Position numbers and translations under genes: made by a program
The notes under the pieces: generated by a model
What the model saw: the letters and a program-made list of their open reading frames with translations, nothing else
The model's database searches: none
Told to the model about the DNA's origin: nothing
Shown: one piece after another, positions 1-7,844 of the stretch
Layout of the letters: each line of letters opens with the position of its first letter
How positions within the stretch are numbered: position 1 is the stretch's first letter
Assembly: GCA_963820965.1 (NCBI GenBank)
Contig: CAWGCC010000062.1
Span: 186,001-250,000, forward strand
Length of the DNA stretch: 64,000 bases
Direction: 5' to 3'
Origin: DATEDA01 sp963820965
Lineage (GTDB): Bacteria > Pseudomonadota > Gammaproteobacteria > Burkholderiales > SG8-39

Positions 1-1409
1 AGCTCTAGTGAAGGCGAGCTGGCGAAGCCCAGCAGCCGCGCCTGTCCTCTCCGGTTCGAGTCCTCGCCGACATACCGCGGCGCGTTCGAGCCCGCCCATC
101 CCACCGCTTCGTGGCGGTGCGGCGCATCGTACGGCCAATACCCGCTCGCGACCAAGACATCCGATCGTTCCGTCCAAACGAGAATGCTCATCTCGTCCGC
201 ATGCTTATGGGCTTGTGTTGCGAAGTTGGCCCAAGTCACCAACGTCTGGGCGGACGGACGGTCGGCTTGGCTACCTCCATCCCACCAGATCGCGACCGCG
301 GAAACAGGTGCCCAGGTGGTCGGAGAGGGGTTCGGCCAGATCTCGAGCGGCTCTAGCCTTGGATTCGCCCTCGCGTCTCGGCCGACCAGCACGCGAGGCG
401 CGCGATCGGCCCGCGAGGTGTTTCCCCATGAGGGGAGCGTTCCATCCGGACGACGGAGCTGCGCGAAGAACTCCACCGATTTCGTGTAGCGCTCCGCAGT
501 TTCGTCGGGCAGAGGCTTGCTGAGCGCTTGGAAGTAGCGGATCACCATGCCCAGCAGCTCGACCCCAAATGCCTGATAGCCCGCGGAGTGCTCGAGGATC
601 GACCCTTCGGGTCCCACGTAAAACTTGAGCTGCTCGCCGAGCCGCGTTACGCCGATCTCGGCGAAGTTCTTGCTTTGCGCCGCGGCCGGGAAGCTCGCGG
701 CGATATGGAGCAGCGCGAGATTCTGCATGATGCCGTGATTCGTACGATACGTATAATAGCTCGGTTTTGTGAGCCGCTCACCGCTCGCGAAGATCATCTC
801 GAGCACGCGGACCGCTTCGGGGTCGCGGAACTCCGAGAGATGCTTCGCCGCGCAGAGATACCTGGTCAGCACGAAGACCCGCGCCGCAACGGCATGATCG
901 TTCCATTGCAGGCCCTGCGGAAACACGGACCGGCTCTCGAACGACCACCAGCCCACGATGTAATCGCGAGCCGCCCGCAGCCACTCGATACTACCGGTGC
1001 GTTCCCACGCCCGGAGCATCAGATCGGGCACGACCAGGCTCGCTATCGCGAGCTGACCACGACTCGTGTTTGGAACGAGATCGCTCGGGGCGAAGCCGGG
1101 CGTGAACCGGATCTCTGGCGAGTCGGGCAGATCGACCGCGTTGCGCTCGAGGGCGCTAATGGCGCGGTCGATCGCGTTTTGATCTGTATTGCTGAGGTTC
1201 ATGAGATCGTGGCGCGCGAACTCGGTGCATGTAGCCGGGTTGATACTCGCGAGCACTTCATTCGCCGCAGCCGCGTCGAACTTCGGAGTCGCGACGTAAT
1301 AGTGTCGAAGCTCGGGAACCCAGATCACCGCTAGCGGCAGGAGCACAGCGGCGACTCCCAGAACGACAATCGCGGTCCGCAGCGATTGGGCAGTGAACAA
1401 TCGCACCAT
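1..1409 (-). CDS. Heparinase II/III-family protein of the EPS locus (partial, runs off left edge)
   Basis: Reading the minus strand from an ATG at 1409 gives one open frame of 469 codons that reaches position 1 without a stop, so the C-terminus is missing. Residues about 12-31 form a hydrophobic anchor, so the protein is probably tethered to the inner membrane and faces the periplasm. The middle is alpha-helical and aromatic-rich (WNDHAVAARV near 169, NHGIMQN near 224), as in the alpha/alpha toroid of polysaccharide lyases. HKHADEMSIL at about 401-410 matches the His-x-His-Ala-Asp signature of the heparinase II/III-like domain. It starts 6 bases after the deacetylase stop, in the same operon. 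By family it would cleave or edit a uronic-acid polymer; the substrate is an inference. Confidence 0.8.
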   Translation of the reverse strand, partial: MVRLFTAQSLRTAIVVLGVAAVLLPLAVIWVPELRHYYVATPKFDAAAANEVLASINPATCTEFARHDLMNLSNTDQNAIDRAISALERNAVDLPDSPEIRFTPGFAPSDLVPNTSRGQLAIASLVVPDLMLRAWERTGSIEWLRAARDYIVGWWSFESRSVFPQGLQWNDHAVAARVFVLTRYLCAAKHLSEFRDPEAVRVLEMIFASGERLTKPSYYTYRTNHGIMQNLALLHIAASFPAAAQSKNFAEIGVTRLGEQLKFYVGPEGSILEHSAGYQAFGVELLGMVIRYFQALSKPLPDETAERYTKSVEFFAQLRRPDGTLPSWGNTSRADRAPRVLVGRDARANPRLEPLEIWPNPSPTTWAPVSAVAIWWDGGSQADRPSAQTLVTWANFATQAHKHADEMSILVWTERSDVLVASGYWPYDAPHRHEAVGWAGSNAPRYVGEDSNRRGQARLLGFASSPSLE

Positions 1410-1415
1410 CGGTAT

Positions 1416-2378
1416 TCACGCCATGTCGTAGCGCGACCGCGCCAGATTCTGTGCCATGCGAACGCCGAACTTCCATGCGGTCCGATCCCATGGCGTGAAG
1501 CGCGGGATCTGATAGGGGTCCGACCCGGTCCTTGCAGCACCCCGTACAGTGGAAACGGCAGCGGCAAAACCGAGCTCCTTGACCATTGCGACGTGCGCCG
1601 GGCCATAGTCCTGACCGGGTTTGCCGTTCGGATATGCGAAAAGGCGTACCGGCTCACGGATGAGTCCCTCTAGCGCCTCTTTGTTCTGCGCGATCTCCTG
1701 ACGAGCCGTGCACTCATCCAGCGCAGCGAGAATCGGATGATTGACGGTGTGCCCGCCGATGGCCATCCCAGCCCCATTAAGGCGCCTCAACTGCTCCGTG
1801 GACATCATGAGATCGTTTCGGAGCGGTTCCTCGGCCATGTCCGCAACGCGGGTCGCGAGCCGCAGTCGTTCGTCGACCGGCCGGTACTTGAGGCGTGAGA
1901 GCAGACCGTCGATCGCAACCTGTCGCTCGGTATCGGACCGCAGCGCGTGACGTCCCAGGCCGAACGACGTGAGATCGAGCTCCGATGCGACGCAGCCTCG
2001 GACCGCCTCGATGACGGTATCGTTCCACATCCGTCCGCCGTCGACGAAGCCGCTGGCGACGAAGAACGTCGCCGTGAGGCCGTGGCGTTTCAGAATCGGC
2101 AACGCAACCGACTCGTTGTCGGCATAGCCGTCGTCGAACGTGATGCTGAGCGCTCCCGATGGCAGGCTACCGTCGCGCAGCCGCTCGGCTGCCTCCTCGA
2201 GTGGTACTACTTCAAACCACGCAGCGACCCAACGCATCATCCCTTCGAATTCGACTGCGTCGGGGAGGTCCGGCTGGAGCGGGTCCCGCTCTCGCACAAC
2301 GCGGTGGAAGAGCAGCACCGAAAGACAGCCGCGAGGTCCGCCGGGTGACAGGACGCGGTAGAGCGTGCGCAGCACCAT
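1416..2378 (-). CDS. Polysaccharide deacetylase (NodB-type)
   Basis: A 320-residue protein with a NodB homology fold. TFDDGYADN at residues 80-88 supplies the catalytic and metal-binding aspartates, and HTVNHP at 210-215 supplies the metal-binding histidines. RLFAYPNGKPG further on matches the third NodB motif. The family removes N- or O-acetyl groups from polysaccharides. There is no clear signal peptide. The frame stays open upstream for 96 codons, but that stretch overlaps the CapK remnant and is low-complexity; the ATG at 2378, giving MVLRTLYRVL, is the natural start. It lies 7 bases after the remnant and 6 bases before the heparinase-family gene. This is the first of two deacetylases in the locus. 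Confidence 0.85.
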   Translation of the reverse strand: MVLRTLYRVLSPGGPRGCLSVLLFHRVVRERDPLQPDLPDAVEFEGMMRWVAAWFEVVPLEEAAERLRDGSLPSGALSITFDDGYADNESVALPILKRHGLTATFFVASGFVDGGRMWNDTVIEAVRGCVASELDLTSFGLGRHALRSDTERQVAIDGLLSRLKYRPVDERLRLATRVADMAEEPLRNDLMMSTEQLRRLNGAGMAIGGHTVNHPILAALDECTARQEIAQNKEALEGLIREPVRLFAYPNGKPGQDYGPAHVAMVKELGFAAAVSTVRGAARTGSDPYQIPRFTPWDRTAWKFGVRMAQNLARSRYDMA

Positions 2379-2385
2379 CGGCTCC

Positions 2386-2870
2386 CTAGCGTGCGGCCCT
2401 GGAGGAGGCCGACCGCTCAAGGGCCGCTGAGGCGGATCGCGCGACGTTGCGCACGTACCGATGCTTGCCCGAGCGCTCGGGCGGGATCGTCGCCACCTGC
2501 CCCACCACGATGTCGACATCCTCGCCCAAGCGTGCGCGCATCCCGCGGCGGATGCGCCCTTCGAACTCACGCTGGAATGCGAGATCAGCGACGATTTGCA
2601 CCTCCGTGCGCTTGAGGTCGTGCTGAATGATCTTGAAGGCCGTGACGCCCGGAAGATCCCGCACAACGTAGATGAGTGCCAGCCCGTGCATCACGGTGCC
2701 GTCGCTCGCAACGACGAAATCCGCCGTGCGTCCTTGGATCCCGCGCAGCAGCGGAAGGGCGCGACCACATGGGCAGGCGCGATCGCCCCCACGTCACCGG
2801 TCCGATAGCGAAAGAAGGGGAAATCGCGCATCCCCAGGCGGGTCACCGCGGGAAACGACCAGGCTGTAAA
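2386..2870 (-). pseudogene. Remnant of a CapK/PaaK-type adenylate-forming ligase (5'-truncated, frameshifted)
   Basis: Only the C-terminal part of a phenylacetate-CoA ligase-like (CapK) protein is readable. One frame gives VTRLGMRDFPFFRYRTGDVG at about 2790-2846. A break near 2775 moves to the frame giving CPCGRALPLLRGIQGRTADF and then VVRDLPGV, ending in SGKHRYV before a TAG at 2386. These match the A8-like RTGD motif, the Cys-x-Cys segment and the C-terminal lid of the family. The normal protein is about 440 residues; fewer than 170 codons remain here, because the upstream glycosyltransferase stops at 2898. Most of the gene is therefore missing, unlike other broken genes in this window, and it is called a true remnant. 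Confidence 0.7.
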
Positions 2871-2897
2871 GGCTGACCATGTATTGCCTGCCTGCGT

Positions 2898-4190
2898 CTA
2901 CCCGGCGTGCTCTTGGATCTCCGCGCTCCGATCGAGGCTCGCCCGGTGCAGCGTCGAGAACTGTTGCACAAGCATTTCGACTCGATCATCCCAAGTGTTC
3001 TGATTCGCGTAACGGACGATGAGGTCGCGATTCCAGTGTCTAGTGAGCGCGGCTTCCAGTCCGCGCGCAAGGGCCGCTTGATCGTCGAACGGCACGACGG
3101 TCCCCAACTCGGGGCGGCAAACAACCTCCTTGTTCCCGCCGACGTCGGTCGTCACGACGGGCAATCCGCACGCCATCGCCTCCAGGAACACGTTTGCCCA
3201 GCCCTCGTTGCGCGTCGACAGCACGAATACGTCGGCTGCGGAAAGTGGCCAACGCAACTCGTCAGGGGCGATCGGACCGAGGAGGGCCACCGCCCCGGAG
3301 AGCCCCAACCGCCCGATCTGGTCGAGCAACTCGCGAGTCATGTCGCCTTCGGGCCCGGGACCGCCAATGACGAGATACCTCAACGAAGGGAACCGGGTCC
3401 TCAACGCAGGCAAGCAACCGATGACACGATGGAAACCCTTTCGTTCAACCAGCCCGCCAACGGAAACCAATATCTTGTCGTCACTCGAAAGCCCGAGCCT
3501 ACGCCTCGCTTCCTCGCGGGCCTCTCGACGAAATCTAATAAGGTCAACGCCGTTCGGGACGACCTGAATCTTCTCCCGCGGCGCTCCCAGCGCTATTGCG
3601 TGCTCACGGAGCGACGCGGAGACAGCGAAGATGCGCGTTGCTCGCCGGAGAGCCGTCACCATGCGCTGGCGCCGATCTCGATACTTCGACAGCGAAACCT
3701 CGTTGCCGCGCAGTGTGATCGTGACCGGAACGTCTAGCCACCGACCCAGCAAGGTAGCGGCGTAACCGTCCGGGTAGGCGAAATGCGCGTCGATCACGTC
3801 GAACGGAAAGCGACCTCTCAATCGACGGAGCGTAAGGTAACTCCCGAGAGCCATAAAGAGTCCATCGAGGCGTTTCAGCACCGCCGGAAAGCAGAGAAAC
3901 CTCGGTCGGAGGATCAAGATCCCCGCCTGGGTTTCCTCGAACGGCGCCGCCGGCCTGAAGTGCGGGCGTATCAGCCGGATGAGCGACTGTAACGGGAACC
4001 AAGGCTGGGGCGAGACGACCGCGATAGGCAAGACCGCTCCCACACGAAACATCCGTTCCCGGACGAACACCCCGGCGATAGGTCGTTGCGGATGGGGGAA
4101 CAGCATCGAGAACACCACCAGGCGCGGTTGATCTCGTTTCCCGACCGACATTGGTGCTCGAAAATCAGGAGCGTTCTTCATAGTGTTCAC
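2898..4190 (-). CDS. Glycosyltransferase family 4 (GT-B fold)
   Basis: A 430-residue GT-B glycosyltransferase. The N-terminal acceptor domain contains LFPHPQRPIAGVFVRE. The C-terminal donor domain shows VVPNGVDL, GGLVERKGFHRV and the EGWANVFLEAM segment with its nucleotide-sugar-binding glutamates, followed by CGLPVVTTDVGGNKE. It should add one sugar to the lipid-linked repeat unit of the exopolysaccharide on the cytoplasmic side; donor and acceptor cannot be read. Several in-frame ATGs lie near the start (4190, 4181, 4151), and conserved sequence begins only after the third, so the true start may be the internal one. The next gene in the operon is the CapK remnant. Confidence 0.85.
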   Translation of the reverse strand: MNTMKNAPDFRAPMSVGKRDQPRLVVFSMLFPHPQRPIAGVFVRERMFRVGAVLPIAVVSPQPWFPLQSLIRLIRPHFRPAAPFEETQAGILILRPRFLCFPAVLKRLDGLFMALGSYLTLRRLRGRFPFDVIDAHFAYPDGYAATLLGRWLDVPVTITLRGNEVSLSKYRDRRQRMVTALRRATRIFAVSASLREHAIALGAPREKIQVVPNGVDLIRFRREAREEARRRLGLSSDDKILVSVGGLVERKGFHRVIGCLPALRTRFPSLRYLVIGGPGPEGDMTRELLDQIGRLGLSGAVALLGPIAPDELRWPLSAADVFVLSTRNEGWANVFLEAMACGLPVVTTDVGGNKEVVCRPELGTVVPFDDQAALARGLEAALTRHWNRDLIVRYANQNTWDDRVEMLVQQFSTLHRASLDRSAEIQEHAG

Positions 4191-4272
4191 GTACGCTGGT
4201 CAGGGCGGCCTCGCGGACAGTTCTTTGTGCTTCCGTCCGGCTGCTCATCCGGCCATTTGCCGATGGACGCAG

Positions 4273-5310
4273 CTATGACTCAACATTTGCATGTTCGCTT
4301 GGCTCGGGCGGAATCCTAGGCCGGCGCGCGAGCCACCAAGTTAGTTGCACCACCAGCGCGACGCCGAGCACAACCGCCACGGCGGCAGCCCAAAGCAGCT
4401 CTTGCTTCAGCCCCTTCATCCGCCGGATCTGCTCGGCGTTCGCGCTCGCCTTCAGGGGCACGATATGTGGATAGGCACCACGAGCGATCGCGTGAAGCTC
4501 GCCGAGTGGCTCGAACACGAAGCCTGCAACGCTCGTGACCGGATGCTGGCCGCGCGATACGACGTTGTTGCCGAACCAGAGGTACCACTCGGACAACCCG
4601 CCCCGATAGTAGTCGAACAGCTTCGCCTCGATCGGGATTGCAATCCGTCCCGGTCCGATCGCAAGGAACCTTACCGAGCTGGGGTTCGCGATCAGCTGCT
4701 CGCGGGCCTCCAGCGCGGAGAGCGTCGCACCCGTCTCGCGATCCACGGGGTAGAGATTGTTGAAGACGTCGAGCATGACCCATCTGTCCTGCTCGCGGTC
4801 GAAGATCTCCGCCACGACGTGGCCCTGGCCGCCAAATCCATCGAACGAGAACGCCCATGCCCGGACGGGAATGTCGACCGCCAGCGCGAGCGCAATGAAG
4901 GTGTCGATGAAATCGGCGCAGAAGCCGTGACCGTCCTCCACGATCGCTCGATACGTCCGTTCCGGGTCGAGGGATTGGATGTCACCCCCGTCGCGTGCGT
5001 GCTCGACAAGATGACTGACGAGCGCTTTCGCAACCTCGACGTCGCCGCCGTCGGTCCCGCCTGCGATCTCCTTCGCCCTGGCCGCGATCAAGGGCGGTAC
5101 CGGTTGCGACTCCTGGAGGAATCCGGCCGGCGGCTGATCGGGCCGCCAGTTGAAATCGCCCACGTCCGCATCGATCAGAAGCAGAGCGTTCCGCAGACGC
5201 ACCGCCTCGCTGGATGGAAAGGCCTGGGCGAGCACGCCCACGACAACTGCGACGAGCGCCACTGCTGTCACGACGATCGACCGCTTAAGCCGGTCCGCTA
5301 ACAAGCGCAT
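4273..5310 (-). CDS. Transglutaminase-like protein with two membrane segments
   Basis: A 345-residue protein with hydrophobic segments at about residues 11-30 and 307-328, leaving a large soluble domain between them, probably periplasmic. That domain carries a Cys-His-Asp triad in the transglutaminase/cysteine-protease order: C131 in GHGFCADF, H164 in GQGHVVAE and D181 in RWVMLDVF. Transglutaminase-like domains act as peptidases, amidases or crosslinkers; nothing here says which. It stands between the AlgD-like dehydrogenase and a glycosyltransferase in the same orientation, so a role in processing or attaching the secreted polymer or its proteins is plausible but inferred. It starts 3 bases after the dehydrogenase stop. 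Confidence 0.75.
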   Translation of the reverse strand: MRLLADRLKRSIVVTAVALVAVVVGVLAQAFPSSEAVRLRNALLLIDADVGDFNWRPDQPPAGFLQESQPVPPLIAARAKEIAGGTDGGDVEVAKALVSHLVEHARDGGDIQSLDPERTYRAIVEDGHGFCADFIDTFIALALAVDIPVRAWAFSFDGFGGQGHVVAEIFDREQDRWVMLDVFNNLYPVDRETGATLSALEAREQLIANPSSVRFLAIGPGRIAIPIEAKLFDYYRGGLSEWYLWFGNNVVSRGQHPVTSVAGFVFEPLGELHAIARGAYPHIVPLKASANAEQIRRMKGLKQELLWAAAVAVVLGVALVVQLTWWLARRPRIPPEPSEHANVES

Positions 5311-5313
5311 CGT

Positions 5314-6630
5314 TCACCAGCACAATCCAACGTAGTGGGCGCGGAGCGCCGTGCGGTCCGGCATGTTGACGAGATCGATCACGATCTGGCCGTTCTGCGC
5401 CAGGCTTCGGATCGCCTGGAACACCCGCGGGTCGCTCAACCCGACGACCAGGACCTCCGATTCGGCGATCACGGTCTCGATCTCGCCGCGCAATACCGAG
5501 CCGATGTGCGGCACGTGCTGTTCGATGAACCGGCGGTTCGCGCCGAGCAGCCGTGAGAGGTGCACCTCGGGATCGTACACCAGCAGGCTCAGTCCCTTTC
5601 CGATCAGGTGCTCTGCGACCGCGACGAGCGGGCTCTCGCGCAGGTCATCCGTTCCGGTCTTGAACGACAGCCCGATCATGCCGATCCGGCGTTTCCCGGA
5701 GGCGAGGATCTTGGCGATCGCGTAGTCGACGTGCGCCCGGTTGGACTCCAGCACGCCGCTCAACATCGGCAGCTCCACATCGCGCATCTTGGCCAGATAG
5801 GCGGTCGCGCGCAGGTCCTTCGGCAGGCACGAGCCGCCGAACGCGAACCCGGGACGCAGATAGGCGCGCGAGATGTTCAGCTGCGTGTCGCGGCACACGA
5901 GATCCATGACCTGGAACGGATCCACTCCCAGCGCTTCGCACAGGCGTGCGGTTTCGTTCGCGAACGTGATCTTGATGGCGTGGAAGTTGTTGCAGCAGTA
6001 CTTGACCATCTCAGCTGCGCGGATCGAGGTCGCATGGAAGTCGCACGGCAAATGGCCGAACAAGGCCTTGAGCGCGCGGACCGGTTCCTGGCCGTTCGCG
6101 CCCACGACCGTGAACGGCGGATTGTCGTAGTCCCGGATCGACGAGCCCTCGCGCAGGAACTCCGGCTGAAAGCAGATGTGGAAGTGCGTGCCCTCCTTCT
6201 TGCCGGATGCCTCCTCGATCAAGGGCCGGAGGATCGTTTCGACAGTTCCCGGCACCAGCGTCGAACGGAAAACGAGCACGTGCGAACGGTCCTTCTCCCG
6301 GATCGCCTGCCCGAGCTCCTGGGCCAGCCGGAGGATGGCCGACTGATCCTGACTCCCGTTCGGCGCGGAGGGCGTCCCCACGCAGACGAGCGAGAGGTCG
6401 CTATCCTGCACGGCCTGGCGCACGTTGTCCGTCACGTCCACACGGCCGCTCGCGACGACCTTCGCCATCAGCTCGACCATTCCCTCCTCGACGACCGGCG
6501 TCCTGCCGTCGCGGATGAGCGCGAGCTTGGCGGGGTCGATGTCGACGCCTATGACCCGATGCCCCTCGCGCGCGAGGCATGCAAGCGAAACCGCGCCGAC
6601 GTAACCCAGACCGAAGATGCTGACGTTCAT
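5314..6630 (-). CDS. Nucleotide-sugar dehydrogenase, GDP-mannose 6-dehydrogenase (AlgD) type
   Basis: A 438-residue NAD-dependent sugar dehydrogenase that oxidises C6 of a nucleotide sugar to a uronic acid. The N-terminal Rossmann motif is GLGYVG at 7-12. The catalytic cysteine lies at residue 268 in FAFGGSCLPKD, matching the motif and position of AlgD more closely than those of UDP-glucose dehydrogenases. The length is normal and the frame intact. GDP-mannose is the best guess for substrate; a UDP-ManNAc dehydrogenase working with the epimerase at 16.2-17.4 kb is the main alternative. The start overlaps the stop of the upstream glycosyltransferase (ATGA), implying coupled translation. Together with the heparinase-family gene it suggests a uronic-acid-containing polymer. 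Confidence 0.85.
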   Translation of the reverse strand: MNVSIFGLGYVGAVSLACLAREGHRVIGVDIDPAKLALIRDGRTPVVEEGMVELMAKVVASGRVDVTDNVRQAVQDSDLSLVCVGTPSAPNGSQDQSAILRLAQELGQAIREKDRSHVLVFRSTLVPGTVETILRPLIEEASGKKEGTHFHICFQPEFLREGSSIRDYDNPPFTVVGANGQEPVRALKALFGHLPCDFHATSIRAAEMVKYCCNNFHAIKITFANETARLCEALGVDPFQVMDLVCRDTQLNISRAYLRPGFAFGGSCLPKDLRATAYLAKMRDVELPMLSGVLESNRAHVDYAIAKILASGKRRIGMIGLSFKTGTDDLRESPLVAVAEHLIGKGLSLLVYDPEVHLSRLLGANRRFIEQHVPHIGSVLRGEIETVIAESEVLVVGLSDPRVFQAIRSLAQNGQIVIDLVNMPDRTALRAHYVGLCW

Positions 6631-7844
6631 GAGGCGAGCTCCTGAGGTGCCTTGAGTGAAAAGCTATCGATGCAACGCGCGACGATCGCGTCGAGCCGCT
6701 CCATCGAGGTCGTCCAGGCGTGGTGCGACAGCATCCGCGCGCGGCCGGCCTCGGCGAGCCTTCGCCGTTCGGCGGGATCGTCCAGTATCCGCAGAATCGC
6801 GTCGCGATACTCGCCCGGGGTGCTCGCAGCGTGGAAGTGCTCGCCCGCGACCGCGTCGACGCTGCCGGCGGCGATGCGGCTCGCCACGACCGGCACACCC
6901 ATCGCCATCGCTTCGAGGATCTTGTTCTGGGTGCCGCGGGCAATGTTGAGCGGCGCGACCATCAACGCAGAACCGCGCACGTACGGTCGGACGTCCGGTA
7001 CCGAGCCGGTCACGACGACTCCCGGCAGCTCGCCGAGACGCCGCACCTTCGGGGACGGGTCGGCGCCGACGATGGCGAGCCTGAGGCTCGGCCGCTTTGC
7101 GCACAGCAGCGGCAGCGTGCGCGAGCAGAAATCGAACATGCATTCCTGGTTCGGGTAGTAGTCCATCCGCCCGACGAAGCAGATCGTGTCGGCGTCGTGG
7201 ACCTCCGGGCCCGGCGCAAAGAACTGACTGTCCACCCCGTTCGGGAACCAGTCGGTCGGCGTGTCGACGCCGTAGCCTCGAAGCGTGTCCCACTCTGCGC
7301 GCGTCGTTGCCGTGCAATAGTCGAAGCGGGCAGCGAGGCGCTTCTCTTCGGCTTCGAGCTTCATGCCCTCGAGCCAGTAACCCAGGCCCAACGGAAAGCG
7401 CCTGTAGCGCACGTACCCGAGCCACTTCTGGGAGTCCATGTCGCCGAAGTCGAGGATTTTCGGAACGTTGTGCACGTGCGCGACGTACTGGGCAACCGAA
7501 GAGCAGTGCACGAAAATAAGGTCGAACCGTCGCTCGCGAAGCAGGCGACGAATCGTCGCGGCCAGCGTCGCCGAATAGAAGAATCCCATCGACGATGGAA
7601 CCGTGGTCGGCAGCCGAGCGACCATTCTCGCGGCCTGACCCCAGTTGCTGACCTGCCCGATGTGGAACTCGGCGCAGAAGGGCGCGATGCCGGCCCCCTC
7701 TTCGGCCTCGGCGTTCGACCGGGCGAGCGACGCAACGGTGACCTCATGCGAGGCCGAGAAATGCCGGATCATGTTGAACGGCCGAATCTTCCCGCCCCGC
7801 CTGGGCGGATAAGGAAACCGGTGACAGACGTAGAGGATCTTCAC
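6627..7844 (-). CDS. Glycosyltransferase, PEP-CTERM/EpsH1-associated sugar transferase subfamily
   Basis: A 405-residue GT-B glycosyltransferase. The N-terminus MKILYVCHRFPYPPRRGGKI and the internal LDFGDMDSQKWLGY are typical of the first of the sugar transferases that travel with exosortase A polysaccharide loci. The donor domain shows WFPNGVD, FVGRMDYYPN and GTQNKILEAMAMGVPVVAS. It should act at the inner face of the membrane during repeat-unit assembly. The start overlaps the stop of the upstream amidotransferase, and its own stop overlaps the start of the dehydrogenase, so all three are likely translated from one message. The frame is intact. Confidence 0.85.
   Translation of the reverse strand: MKILYVCHRFPYPPRRGGKIRPFNMIRHFSASHEVTVASLARSNAEAEEGAGIAPFCAEFHIGQVSNWGQAARMVARLPTTVPSSMGFFYSATLAATIRRLLRERRFDLIFVHCSSVAQYVAHVHNVPKILDFGDMDSQKWLGYVRYRRFPLGLGYWLEGMKLEAEEKRLAARFDYCTATTRAEWDTLRGYGVDTPTDWFPNGVDSQFFAPGPEVHDADTICFVGRMDYYPNQECMFDFCSRTLPLLCAKRPSLRLAIVGADPSPKVRRLGELPGVVVTGSVPDVRPYVRGSALMVAPLNIARGTQNKILEAMAMGVPVVASRIAAGSVDAVAGEHFHAASTPGEYRDAILRILDDPAERRRLAEAGRARMLSHHAWTTSMERLDAIVARCIDSFSLKAPQELAS

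Noticed and set aside
528..1334. Plus-strand open frame of 268 codons
   Set aside because: It mirrors the minus-strand heparinase-family gene, which has the HxHAD motif and membrane anchor; the plus frame has shadow-like composition (Arg, Glu, His-rich).
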